Origin: CAIYRG01 sp964446945
GTDB lineage: Bacteria > Pseudomonadota > Alphaproteobacteria > Micropepsales > Micropepsaceae
DNA: 64,000 nucleotides
NCBI GenBank assembly: GCA_964446945.1
Contig: CAYUQO010000001.1
Coordinates: forward strand, 62,001 to 126,000
Reading direction: 5' to 3'
The notes under the pieces were generated by a model that was given only the letters and a program-made list of their open reading frames with translations, had not been told where the DNA came from and did no database searches. A program made the position numbers and the translations under genes. Of this stretch, positions 17,241-26,061 are shown in pieces. Numbering within the stretch: position 1 is the stretch's first letter; the number at the start of each line of letters is the position of its first letter.

Positions 17241-17999
17241 GTGTCGATGGAATGGCTGGCCGAAATTTCGGGTGTGATCCGCCGCGTATTCGCGTCACGG
17301 ACAAAAGGCGCGAGTTTTCCGCGCACCTGCAGCCTGTGCGGCTATCGCGGGTGGTTCTGGCCCGCCGGGCGGCCACAGCGGATTGACGTCCGGTGTCCGC
17401 GTTGCGGTTCGACCGAGCGGAGCCGGTTGATGGCATTGTGGCTGGACCGGCACGGACACGGGCTATCGGAGGCGTCCGTGCTGCATTTTGCGCCGGAGCC
17501 ATGTCTGGCCCGGCTGCTGCGGAATCGCGCCGGTGAGCATGTCACTGCGGATATCGCCCCGGGCAGGGCAGACCGGGTGTTCGACATCGAAGCCATCAAT
17601 GCGCCCGCAGATGCGTTCGACTGCGTCGTCTGTTCGCATGTTCTCGAGCACGTCGATGACCGCCTTGCACTGGCGGAGATTCACCGTGTGCTGCGCCCCA
17701 ATGGCACGGCGCTCATCATGCTGCCGGTGATCGAAGGCTGGGCACGCACCTATGAACGCGATGATCTCCGCACCGCGGAGGAGCGCAAGCGTCATTATGG
17801 ACAGGCGGATCACTTGCGGTTTTACGGAGCTGATGTGCGGGAGCGCATCAACAGCGCCGGATTTGCTCTGGAGGAGTTCACCGCCGAGGGCGAGGACGTC
17901 GTGACCTACGGCCTGCAGCGTGGTGAAAAGCTGTTCATCGCCCGGAAGAAATCTCGAGAAAGAAGCGAGGAGCGAGAAGCGAGAAGCGAGAGCCTCTAG
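17241..17999 (+). CDS. Zinc-ribbon class I SAM methyltransferase
   Basis: A 252-residue protein with an N-terminal four-cysteine zinc ribbon (CSLCGYRGWF and RCPRCGSTERS), followed by a methyltransferase domain with VCSHVLEHVDDRLALAEIHR and LRPNGTALIMLPV. The SAM motif I region (FAPEPCLARLL...) is degenerate. Substrate unknown. GTG at 17241 begins two bases after rpe, so the two are probably co-transcribed. The last 16 residues are an Arg/Glu/Ser tail encoded by GAGAAGC tandem repeats that form one arm of a hairpin, so the natural C-terminus may be altered by that element. Confidence 0.83.
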   Translation: MSMEWLAEISGVIRRVFASRTKGASFPRTCSLCGYRGWFWPAGRPQRIDVRCPRCGSTERSRLMALWLDRHGHGLSEASVLHFAPEPCLARLLRNRAGEHVTADIAPGRADRVFDIEAINAPADAFDCVVCSHVLEHVDDRLALAEIHRVLRPNGTALIMLPVIEGWARTYERDDLRTAEERKRHYGQADHLRFYGADVRERINSAGFALEEFTAEGEDVVTYGLQRGEKLFIARKKSRERSEEREARSESL

Positions 18000-18012
18000 C
18001 TTCTCGCTTCTC
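17974..18012 (+). repeat. 14-bp perfect hairpin built of GAGAAGC units
   Basis: GAGAAGCGAGAAGC at 17974-17987 is perfectly complementary to GCTTCTCGCTTCTC at 17999-18012, with an 11-base loop that contains the methyltransferase stop codon (TAG 17997-17999). Weaker complementarity extends outward (GAGGAGC side versus TTTCTCGTTCC). It may terminate or stabilise the rpe-methyltransferase transcript ahead of sdhB, but there is no T-run after the stem. Confidence 0.8.
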
Positions 18013-18067
18013 TTTTCTCGTTCCTCTCTGCTATTCCTGCCCTGAGAACGCGAGGTGTTTTGACGGA

Positions 18068-18862
18068 ATGGTTCAGATCAGATTGCCGAAGGAAAGCAGG
18101 GTCCAGGCAGGCAAGACCTGGCCGGCGCCGAAACGTGGCGACGGGAAGCCGGTGAACCGCGCGAAGCGGCTACGCATTTACCGCTACGATCCGGAAACCA
18201 AAGGTAATCCACGCCTCGATAACTACACGATCGACACCCAGGATTGCGGCCCGATGGTGCTCGACGCGCTGATCAAGATCAAAAATGAAGTCGATCCGAC
18301 GCTGACCTTTCGCCGCTCGTGCCGTGAAGGCGTGTGCGGCTCATGCGCCATGAACATCGGTGGAACGAATACGCTGGCCTGCACCAAGGCGATGTCCGAC
18401 ATATCCGGCACGATCAACATCTATCCGTTGCCCCATATGCCGGTGGTGAAAGACCTCGTGCCCGATCTGACCAACTTTTACGCCCAATATGCCGCTATCG
18501 AACCGCACCTAAAAAACAAGACCTCCACTCCGGCCAAGGAATGGCTACAATCCCCGGAGGACCGTGCAAGGCTGGATGGTTTATACGAGTGCATCCTGTG
18601 CGCCTGCTGTTCGACCTCCTGCCCGTCCTATTGGTGGAATCCGGAGCGCTTCCTCGGACCGGCGGCTTTGTTGCAGGCGGCGCGCTGGATCACGGATTCG
18701 CGTGACGAATATACCGGCGAACGACTCGATGAACTCGAGGACCCGTTCCGGCTCTATCGCTGCCACACGATTATGAACTGCACCACGGTATGCCCGAAGG
18801 GGCTGAATCCGGCTCAAGCCATCGCCGAGATCAAGCAGTTGATGGTCAAGCGGACAATCTAG
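18068..18862 (+). CDS. sdhB: Succinate dehydrogenase iron-sulfur subunit
   Basis: Carries electrons from FAD to the membrane anchor via 2Fe-2S, 4Fe-4S and 3Fe-4S clusters. All ligands are visible: SCREGVCGSCAMNIGG with a distal LACT, CILCACCSTSCPSYWW, and CHTIMNCTTVCPKGLNP. 264 residues, normal. It is on the strand opposite sdhCDA and about 1.6 kb from sdhC, so it has separate transcription. Its stop is immediately adjacent to the stop of the convergent TPR-methyltransferase gene. Confidence 0.97.
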   Translation: MVQIRLPKESRVQAGKTWPAPKRGDGKPVNRAKRLRIYRYDPETKGNPRLDNYTIDTQDCGPMVLDALIKIKNEVDPTLTFRRSCREGVCGSCAMNIGGTNTLACTKAMSDISGTINIYPLPHMPVVKDLVPDLTNFYAQYAAIEPHLKNKTSTPAKEWLQSPEDRARLDGLYECILCACCSTSCPSYWWNPERFLGPAALLQAARWITDSRDEYTGERLDELEDPFRLYRCHTIMNCTTVCPKGLNPAQAIAEIKQLMVKRTI

Positions 18863-20065
18863 TCAGTTGATCTGCGGTTTGCGCAGCGCGACGACATAGC
18901 CGGCGACCGCCAGATTGTGCTCGTTGCGCAGCACGCAGGGATCGATCGCAACCACTTCCAGTCCGGCGAGATCGGCTTCCGAACGCAGATAGCTCTGCGA
19001 GTGCCGGAAGCGGTTTTGCGGCGTCTGTTCCCAGCCGTCGCCGTCGTGACTTTCCACCGCGAAGAGATAGTGCCCGTTGGCATCAAGCCGGCGCGACACG
19101 CCGGCGAATGTGCGCGACAAATCGCCGAGATAGATCATCGTGTCGGCGGCAAGGATGAGATCATATTGCGATCCCGGCGCGAAAAGCTCGTTTTCCAGAT
19201 CGCCCAGCACCAGATTGCGGTAAATGCCGCGCGCCTTTGCCGCCTCCAGCATTTTCGGCGCCAGATCGACCGCATCGATCGGCCCGCCATTGGCCAGTTC
19301 GCGAAACGCCATGCCGACGAGTCCGGTCCCGCAACCAAGATCGAAAACACGCAGTGGTCCATCAGATTTGGGAAGTACGCGATCGGCCAGCTCGCGCAAA
19401 TGCAGATGGGCGCGATACTGGAGCTTCTCGAGCATTGTGTGGTCGTAATGCGAGGAGAACTGGTCGAATAAAGTCCGCATAAATCCCGTGGGACAACGCT
19501 TGAGCCGTCCCAGTTGGAACAGGGCGTTGTCGCGGTTTTCCATGGCCAGTTGATTGGAGGGATCGATTTCCAGCGCCCGCGCATAGCATTCGAGCGCTTC
19601 CAGCGGGCGGTTCAACGCGATCAGCGTGTTGCCGCGGCTGTGCCAGGAGACGAAATGGCGCGGGTCGATCGCAACTGCGCGTTCCAGTTCGGGAAGAGCG
19701 CGCTCCGCCTGGCCCATCTCGAGAAGCGCGGTCGCGTGATTGGCGAGCGCATCAACCGAATTTGGCCGGATCATCAACGCCCGCTCGAAGCAGACAAGCG
19801 CCTCGTCATGCCGGCCGAGCCGGATCAAAGCCACCCCACGGACGCAGAAGCCGTCGGCAAACAGCGGATCGACGCGCACGGTTTCGGCAAAAAGATGCTG
19901 TGCCTGCTCGAACTGCTGGGCGTAAAGGCAGACGAGTCCAAGGCCATACAGCGCGTCGAAGTCGCGCGGATTGCCACGCAGGACGTCTTGGAACAATCGG
20001 CCGGCATCGGCGAGACGGCCAGCCTGAAGCGCTGATTGCGCAGTTTGCAGGGTGGTGTTGAGCAT
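18863..20065 (-). CDS. TPR-repeat SAM methyltransferase
   Basis: About 400 residues. The N-terminal half holds consecutive tetratricopeptide repeats (ALQAGRLADAGRLFQDVLR, then RHDEALVCFERALMIRPNS and PLEALECYARALEIDPSNQ). The C-terminal half is a class I methyltransferase with VFDLGCGTGLVGMAFREL and DAVDLAPKMLEAAKARG. Such fusions (related to BioC/UbiG-type domains in COG4976) have unproven substrates. The ATG at 20063-20065 starts directly before the first repeat; a TTG at 20104 would add 13 residues. It follows the ferritin-like gene on the same strand. Confidence 0.88.
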   Translation of the reverse strand: MLNTTLQTAQSALQAGRLADAGRLFQDVLRGNPRDFDALYGLGLVCLYAQQFEQAQHLFAETVRVDPLFADGFCVRGVALIRLGRHDEALVCFERALMIRPNSVDALANHATALLEMGQAERALPELERAVAIDPRHFVSWHSRGNTLIALNRPLEALECYARALEIDPSNQLAMENRDNALFQLGRLKRCPTGFMRTLFDQFSSHYDHTMLEKLQYRAHLHLRELADRVLPKSDGPLRVFDLGCGTGLVGMAFRELANGGPIDAVDLAPKMLEAAKARGIYRNLVLGDLENELFAPGSQYDLILAADTMIYLGDLSRTFAGVSRRLDANGHYLFAVESHDGDGWEQTPQNRFRHSQSYLRSEADLAGLEVVAIDPCVLRNEHNLAVAGYVVALRKPQIN

Positions 20066-20118
20066 GCTCGCAATTTGGCCCAACCGGGCGTCCGGCGCCA
20101 CCAAAAACTACAGTGGAA

Positions 20119-20976
20119 TCAACCCTGTTGGAGCGCCCTTCCGCGCACCCGCCACGTCAGCAGGCGCCACATGATGCCGCCCGCAAGGCCCACGGCGCGG
20201 CCCGACGGGTCGATGCCTGCCGGCATGACCACCATTTTCACCAGCTTCTCGACGTGATGGCGGCGGTAAAAGCTCATGATCGTGTTGCGGTACATTCGCG
20301 CGTAATAGCGCCGGCGATAGGGAAAGCGGCCGCTTTCGGACGCCGGGACATTCGCGCAATAAAATGCGCAGGCGAGTTCGTCGTCGCTGGATTCGTTGAC
20401 TCGGTCCACTGCGATCAGGAATTTGCGCCAGCGCGGCAGGTCCGGCTCTTTGTCGCGCCGCATGATGTCATAGAACATCCGGTAATGGCGGAATTCATCG
20501 CCCGCGATCCGCGCGGCGATCTGCTTCAGCACGGGCTCATCGGTTCCGTCGCGCAGCGCGCTATACAGGGACGAGGTACCGCTTTCGACGACACATCGGG
20601 CAATCATTTCGCCGCGGCGCGATCCGCGGACGGATGATTTCGCCTGTTGGAAATGCGGCGCGCGGTACATCTTATGAAATCTGGCGAATGACGCCTGGAA
20701 GTCGAACGCCGGGTCGGCAAGTTCGGCCCAGCGGCCAAGCGCCAGTCCGTGCTGGATCTCTTCCCCGCCCCAGCGTTCGATGTCGCGCCGGACTTCTTCG
20801 GGCTGATGACGATAAATCGTGGTGAGATATCTGACGTAATCGGGCGCGTTGTATTCGACCAGAGATGCCGCTTTCACCGCTGCGAGCAGCGTCTTGTTGA
20901 CTTTGGACGCGTCAAAGCGCGACCAAGGAATCTGGTCGAGGGTCCATCCCGCCTCATACACGGCGCCGTCCGGCAT
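20119..20976 (-). CDS. Ferritin-like protein with acyl-ACP-desaturase-type di-iron motifs
   Basis: A 285-residue protein with two carboxylate/histidine motifs spaced as in di-iron ferritin-like proteins: GGEEIQHG (about 71-78) and AGDEFRHYRMF (about 158-168). No membrane segment is visible. The overall layout resembles the acyl-ACP desaturase-like/ferritin-like superfamily; the oxidised substrate, if any, is unknown. GGGGAG precedes the ATG. It lies 54 bases upstream of the TPR-methyltransferase gene on the same strand and may be co-transcribed with it. Confidence 0.72.
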   Translation of the reverse strand: MPDGAVYEAGWTLDQIPWSRFDASKVNKTLLAAVKAASLVEYNAPDYVRYLTTIYRHQPEEVRRDIERWGGEEIQHGLALGRWAELADPAFDFQASFARFHKMYRAPHFQQAKSSVRGSRRGEMIARCVVESGTSSLYSALRDGTDEPVLKQIAARIAGDEFRHYRMFYDIMRRDKEPDLPRWRKFLIAVDRVNESSDDELACAFYCANVPASESGRFPYRRRYYARMYRNTIMSFYRRHHVEKLVKMVVMPAGIDPSGRAVGLAGGIMWRLLTWRVRGRALQQG

Positions 20977-21104
20977 CCACGAACTCCCCCACGCAGCGGG
21001 TATTTTTATCCCCCCGACGGGAGAGGGTCAAAATTCGCCGCCGCGAATCCTTGATGGCGACGGAACCAGAGATTGTCGACCCTCGCAATCCGGCGGATTT
21101 CAGT

Positions 21105-21584
21105 TTATTTCCAGTCTCGGTCCCGCGAAGTCAGGCGAACGGCGAGTGGCCCCGGCCCCAGTGCACCCAACGCCAGCAAACCGCCGATGATTGCGAAATT
21201 CTTCTCGAAATTGATGAGATTACTCATCTGCGCCATCGAACCCGGCGGATCATTCCAGAACGTGTGGATGGTGACTGCAGCTGCCAGCGTAAACAGCGCC
21301 AGCAGTACCGATGTCCATCCGATCAGAATGCCCAGTACCAATGCGGCGCCAAACACCGTCTCGAACACCGCCGTTGCCCAATAGAGCTGCACAACCAGCG
21401 GGAAGCCGTGGCGCATCATTTCCTGCATGGCTCCGGGCTCACCGATCAGCTTTCCAATCCCCGAGCTGAGAAAAAACAGGCCGAGGACGACTCGCCCGAT
21501 CGTCGCCCAATAGGCAGGAATAGTCTCCCGTGGCGTGGCGGCGACTGGATGTTCCAATAATGCGGGATCCGTCCGCGTATCCAT
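21105..21584 (-). CDS. DoxX family membrane protein
   Basis: About 159 residues with four hydrophobic segments. Family marks: RVVLGLFFLSSGIGKLIG near the N-terminus, FETVFGAALVLGIL and a final FAIIGGLLALGALGPG. DoxX proteins are small quinone-associated or redox-linked membrane proteins of poorly defined role. The ATG at 21582-21584 has GGAGC upstream; a longer frame to 21722 lacks family homology. Single gene between the ferritin-like gene and the atp operon. Confidence 0.86.
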   Translation of the reverse strand: MDTRTDPALLEHPVAATPRETIPAYWATIGRVVLGLFFLSSGIGKLIGEPGAMQEMMRHGFPLVVQLYWATAVFETVFGAALVLGILIGWTSVLLALFTLAAAVTIHTFWNDPPGSMAQMSNLINFEKNFAIIGGLLALGALGPGPLAVRLTSRDRDWK

Positions 21585-21769
21585 GTTGTGCTCCGTCCGA
21601 AGAACTCTTCTGGGCACAACCTTTAGGAGAGAACACTGTTCCCGCGCGTGAGCGGGCGTATCCGGATCAGCCGTGCGGCTTTGGCCGGGATTCCGGCCGA
21701 TCACCCGCTCGTGTGCCATCAATTCGGCGGGACAGGCGATTCGCAGGAATCGTGGCTGGCGTGGCCGCG

Positions 21770-22168
21770 TCAGAATACCGAACGGAGCTGGCGCAAATGG
21801 TCGAGCTGTTCGGCGACACGGAGGCGCTCGGTGTCAGTTTTGGCGGCGGCCATGTCCTCTTCGGTATCGCGGATGCGCTGGTCGAGCGCAGCGACATCGA
21901 AATCGGCAAGCGGAATGGCCTCTTCTGCCAGAACCACGACGCGGCGGTCATCCACTTCGGCGAAACCTCCGCGCACGAACAGTTTCATTGGCGCCCCGGA
22001 GCCGGTCTTCACTTCGATCACACCGGGTTTCAGGGCGGAGAGCACTGGCGCATGCCCGGCAAGTACGCCGAAATAGCCATCGGCGCCGGGCAGCGTCACC
22101 ATCTCCACCTCTTCGGACAGCAATTGGCGTTCCGGCGAAACCAGGTCGAAGTGTATGGTCTCCGCCAT
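21770..22168 (-). CDS. atpC: ATP synthase F1 epsilon subunit
   Basis: Central-stalk subunit of 132 residues. The N-terminal beta-sandwich is clear (FDLVSPERQLLSEEVEMVTLPGADGYFGVLAGHAPVLSALKPGVI, of which GYFGVLAGHAP is diagnostic) followed by a short helical C-terminus. Its ATG overlaps the atpD stop by one base (TGATG), and it ends the F1 operon. Confidence 0.95.
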   Translation of the reverse strand: MAETIHFDLVSPERQLLSEEVEMVTLPGADGYFGVLAGHAPVLSALKPGVIEVKTGSGAPMKLFVRGGFAEVDDRRVVVLAEEAIPLADFDVAALDQRIRDTEEDMAAAKTDTERLRVAEQLDHLRQLRSVF

Positions 22169-23619
22169 CAGGCTGCTTCCGCCGCCATTTTTTCCGCCTT
22201 CTTCACGGCGTCTTCGATCGTGCCGACCATATAGAAGGCAGCTTCGGGCAGGTGGTCATATTCGCCATTCGCGACAGCCGCGAATCCTTTCACGGTATCG
22301 GAGATGTCGACAAACAGCCCCGGAAAACCGGTGAACACTTCCGCAACGTGGAAAGGCTGCGACAGGAAGCGCTGGATTTTGCGCGCGCGGGCGACGGTCA
22401 GCTTATCCTCTTCCGACAATTCATCCATTCCGAGAATGGCGATGATGTCCTGCAATGACTTATAGCGCTGCAACACCTGCTGCACCTGGCGGGCAACGCG
22501 ATAATGCTCGTCGCCGACGACACGGGGATCGAGAATGCGCGATGTCGAGTCGAGCGGGTCCACCGCGGGATAAATGCCGAGTTCGGCAATCTGGCGCGAC
22601 AGCACCGTGGTGGCATCCAGATGGGCGAAGGACGTGGCGGGCGCCGGGTCGGTGAGATCGTCCGCCGGCACATAAATCGCCTGGACGCTGGTGATCGACC
22701 CCTTGTTGGTGGACGTGATGCGTTCCTGCAGCGCGCCCATATCGGTGGCGAGTGTCGGCTGATAACCCACGGCCGACGGAATGCGCCCCAGAAGCGCCGA
22801 AACTTCCGAACCTGCCTGTGTGAAGCGGAAGATGTTGTCCACGAAAAACAGCACGTCCTGTCCCTGATCGCGGAAATATTCGGCCACGGTCAGACCAGAC
22901 AAGCCGACCCGGGCGCGTGCGCCCGGGGGTTCGTTCATCTGACCATAGACCAGTGCGCATTTCGAACCTTCGGTCGAACCTTTTTTCGGGTCTTTGTTCA
23001 CGCCCGATTCGATCATTTCATGGTACAGGTCATTGCCTTCGCGGGTGCGTTCACCGACGCCGGCAAACACCGAATAACCGCCATGCTTTTTGGCGACGTT
23101 GTTGATCAGCTCCTGAATCAACACCGTCTTGCCGACACCGGCGCCGCCGAACAACCCGATTTTACCGCCCTTCGCATAGGGTGCGAGCAGGTCAATCACC
23201 TTGATGCCGGTGACAAGCACCTGGGCTTCGGTGGACTGTTCGACGAATGACGGCGCTGGCTGGTGGATGCCGCGCCTGCCCGCGGTGTTGATCGGACCGG
23301 CTTCGTCCACGGGCTCGCCAATCACGTTCATGATGCGCCCGAGCGTCCCATCGCCGACTGGAACCGCAATGGCCTGCCCGGTGTCGAACACGTCATTGCC
23401 GCGAACGAGACCTTCGGTCGAATCCATGGCAATGGTGCGGACCGTGGATTCACCGAGATGCTGCGCGACTTCCAGGATCAGCCGATTGCCGTTGTTGTCG
23501 GTTTCCAGCGCGTTGAGGATTTCCGGCAGCGGTCCGTCGAACTGCACGTCCACCACCGCGCCCATCACTTGCGCGACATGGCCGATCTTGTTGCTGGAAG
23601 AATTGACAGGGGCGTTCAT
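22168..23619 (-). CDS. atpD: ATP synthase F1 beta subunit
   Basis: Catalytic subunit of 483 residues. Walker A GGAGVGKTVLIQELI, catalytic Glu in GVGERTREGNDLYHEM, VYGQMNEPPGARARV, and the DELSEEDKLTVARARK C-terminal DELSEED loop are all present. AGGA precedes the ATG; 17 bases separate it from atpG. Part of atpHAGDC. Confidence 0.98.
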   Translation of the reverse strand: MNAPVNSSSNKIGHVAQVMGAVVDVQFDGPLPEILNALETDNNGNRLILEVAQHLGESTVRTIAMDSTEGLVRGNDVFDTGQAIAVPVGDGTLGRIMNVIGEPVDEAGPINTAGRRGIHQPAPSFVEQSTEAQVLVTGIKVIDLLAPYAKGGKIGLFGGAGVGKTVLIQELINNVAKKHGGYSVFAGVGERTREGNDLYHEMIESGVNKDPKKGSTEGSKCALVYGQMNEPPGARARVGLSGLTVAEYFRDQGQDVLFFVDNIFRFTQAGSEVSALLGRIPSAVGYQPTLATDMGALQERITSTNKGSITSVQAIYVPADDLTDPAPATSFAHLDATTVLSRQIAELGIYPAVDPLDSTSRILDPRVVGDEHYRVARQVQQVLQRYKSLQDIIAILGMDELSEEDKLTVARARKIQRFLSQPFHVAEVFTGFPGLFVDISDTVKGFAAVANGEYDHLPEAAFYMVGTIEDAVKKAEKMAAEAA

Positions 23620-23636
23620 GGCTAAAGTCCTTTCGG

Positions 23637-24518
23637 TCAGATCGCCTCGGCGCCGGAGATGATCTCGATCAGCTCCTTGGTAATCATCGCCTGGCGTGTC
23701 CGGTTGTATTGCAGGGTCAATCGATCGATCACTTCGCCGGCGTTGCGGGTCGCCGAATCCATGGCGCTCATGCGTGCGCCCTGTTCGGATGCGGCGTTTT
23801 CCAGCAGCGCGCGGAATATCTGAACCGAGATATTGCGCGGCAGGAGCCCGGCAAGGATTTCGCCTTCATCCGGCTCATAATCGTAAAAAGTGCCGCCGGA
23901 TTTTCCCGCCACTTCGGATGTTTCCACCGGCGCGGGGATCAGCCGCTGCGCCACCGGCTCTTGTGACACGACCGACCGAAAGCGCGAATAGACGATGGTG
24001 GCGACATCAAATGCGCCAGTTTCGTACATCTCGAGAATCTTGCGTCCGATTTCCGCGGCATTGCCAAAGGCGATCCGCCGGACACCGGTGAATTCCACCG
24101 TCTCGATGATGTGCCGCCCGTAAAGCCGGCGAAGCTGGTCGCGTCCTTTCCGCCCGATGCAGAAAATCTTCACCTCTTTTCCGTCGCGCAGCAATTGATC
24201 GATCACTTGGCGTGCGCGGCGGACGATGTTGGTGTTGAAGCCGCCGCACAATCCGCGGTCTGCGGTCGCGACGATGACGAGCTGCACCTTGTCCGACCCG
24301 GTGCCGGTCAACAGTTTCGGTGCACCCGGATTGTTCTGCATGGCGCCCGCCAATGCAGATATCACCGATGACATCTTCTCGGCATAGGGCCGCGCCGCCT
24401 GCGCTGCATCCTGCGCCCGCTTCAGCTTGGATGCGGCAACCATCTGCATCGCGCGCGTGATCTTGCGCGTTGCTCTGACGCTGGAAATACGGTTGCGGAA
24501 TGCCTTCAGGCTGGGCAT
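23637..24518 (-). CDS. atpG: ATP synthase F1 gamma subunit
   Basis: Rotor subunit of 293 residues with the N-terminal coiled-coil helix (SLKAFRNRISSVRATRKITR; AMQMVAASKLKRAQDA), TADRGLCGGFNTN in the middle and the C-terminal helix ending YNRTRQAMITKELIEIISGAEA. Six bases after atpA, before atpD, in the standard order. Confidence 0.97.
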   Translation of the reverse strand: MPSLKAFRNRISSVRATRKITRAMQMVAASKLKRAQDAAQAARPYAEKMSSVISALAGAMQNNPGAPKLLTGTGSDKVQLVIVATADRGLCGGFNTNIVRRARQVIDQLLRDGKEVKIFCIGRKGRDQLRRLYGRHIIETVEFTGVRRIAFGNAAEIGRKILEMYETGAFDVATIVYSRFRSVVSQEPVAQRLIPAPVETSEVAGKSGGTFYDYEPDEGEILAGLLPRNISVQIFRALLENAASEQGARMSAMDSATRNAGEVIDRLTLQYNRTRQAMITKELIEIISGAEAI

Positions 24519-24524
24519 GGCTCG

Positions 24525-26057
24525 TCAGGCGAAGTTGCGGGCGAATTCGTCGAGGATCGACTTCAGGCTGCTTTCGATGTCCGGCGTCAGCTGCTTGCCG
24601 GTGCGAATCGCCTTCAGCAGATCGGCATGCTTGCCGCGCATCAGGCGCAGGAATTCGCTCTCGAAACGCTGCACCTGATTCACCGGAAGACGGTCGAGAT
24701 AGCCTTTCACCCCGGTATAAATCGCAGCCACCTGTTCTTCGATCGGATAGGGCGTGTATTGCGGCTGCTTCAGCAATTCCGTGAGACGCGATCCGCGGTT
24801 GAGCAGGCGTTGCGTCGCCACATCGAGATCAGAGCCGAACTGGGCAAACGCAGCCATTTCGCGATATTGCGCCAATTCCAGTTTGATCGATCCCGCGACC
24901 TGCTTCATCGCCTTGATCTGCGCGGCCGAACCGACGCGCGACACCGAGATGCCGACATTCACCGCCGGGCGAATACCCTGATAGAACAGGTCGGTTTCGA
25001 GAAAGATCTGGCCGTCGGTGATCGAAATGACGTTGGTCGGGATATACGCCGAAACGTCGTTGGCCTGGGTCTCGATCACCGGAAGCGCGGTCAGCGAGCC
25101 CCCGCCATTGGCATCATTCAGTTTGGCTGCGCGCTCAAGCAGGCGCGAATGAAGATAGAACACATCGCCGGGATAGGCTTCGCGTCCGGGCGGGCGCCGC
25201 AGCAGCAGCGACATCTGGCGATAGGCGACCGCCTGCTTCGACAGATCATCATAGATGATCAGCGCATGCATGCCGTTGTCGCGGAACCATTCGCCCAGCG
25301 TGCAGCCGGCAAACGGCGCCAAATATTGCAGCGGTGCAGGGTCGCTGGCGGTCGCTGCGACGACCGTCGTGTATTCCATCGCGCCGCTATCTTCGAGCGT
25401 CTTGACGATTTGCGCGACGGTTGAACGCTTCTGGCCGATGGCGACATAGATGCAATAGAGCTTGGCCTTCTCATCGCCGGACTGGTTGACTTCGCGCTGG
25501 TTGATGATCGTATCGATGGCGACAGCGGTCTTGCCGGTCTGTCGGTCGCCGATGATCAGTTCGCGCTGCCCACGGCCGACCGGGATCAGCGAATCGATGG
25601 CTTTTAATCCGGTCTGCATCGGCTCATTGACCGACTTGCGTGGGATGATGCCGGGCGCCTTCACGTCGACGCGCCGGCGTTCTGCCGCGCCGGCAATCGC
25701 ACCCTTGCCGTCCAGCGCCTGGCCCAGCGGATCGACGACCCGTCCGAGCAGCGCCTTTCCGACCGGGAAGTCCACGATCGCGCCGGTGCGCTTGACGGTA
25801 TCGCCTTCCTTGATCGAGCGGTCTTCACCGAAGATCACGACCCCGACATTGTCGCTTTCGAGATTGAGCGCCATGCCCTTGATGGCGCCAGGAAACTCGA
25901 CCATCTCGCCGGCCTGGACATTGTCCAGCCCGTAAATGCGCGCGATGCCATCGCCGACCGACAACACCTGTCCGACTTCGCTGACTTGCGCCTCGGCGCC
26001 GAAGTCGCGGATTTCGCGCTTCAGGATGGCAGAAATTTCCGAGGGTTGGATGTCCAT
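24525..26057 (-). CDS. atpA: ATP synthase F1 alpha subunit
   Basis: Non-catalytic nucleotide-binding subunit of 510 residues: GDRQTGKTAVAID (Walker A), IYVAIGQKRSTVAQIV, and PAVNVGISVSRVGSAAQ are all canonical. The ATG follows the atpH stop by four bases, with GGAAA just upstream. Confidence 0.98.
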   Translation of the reverse strand: MDIQPSEISAILKREIRDFGAEAQVSEVGQVLSVGDGIARIYGLDNVQAGEMVEFPGAIKGMALNLESDNVGVVIFGEDRSIKEGDTVKRTGAIVDFPVGKALLGRVVDPLGQALDGKGAIAGAAERRRVDVKAPGIIPRKSVNEPMQTGLKAIDSLIPVGRGQRELIIGDRQTGKTAVAIDTIINQREVNQSGDEKAKLYCIYVAIGQKRSTVAQIVKTLEDSGAMEYTTVVAATASDPAPLQYLAPFAGCTLGEWFRDNGMHALIIYDDLSKQAVAYRQMSLLLRRPPGREAYPGDVFYLHSRLLERAAKLNDANGGGSLTALPVIETQANDVSAYIPTNVISITDGQIFLETDLFYQGIRPAVNVGISVSRVGSAAQIKAMKQVAGSIKLELAQYREMAAFAQFGSDLDVATQRLLNRGSRLTELLKQPQYTPYPIEEQVAAIYTGVKGYLDRLPVNQVQRFESEFLRLMRGKHADLLKAIRTGKQLTPDIESSLKSILDEFARNFA

Positions 26058-26061
26058 TTTC

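Noticed and set aside
17241..17999. Reading the methyltransferase C-terminal Arg/Glu/Ser tail as a functional RNA-binding tail
   Set aside because: The tail is simply the translation of a GAGAAGC tandem hairpin arm, so a neutral explanation suffices.
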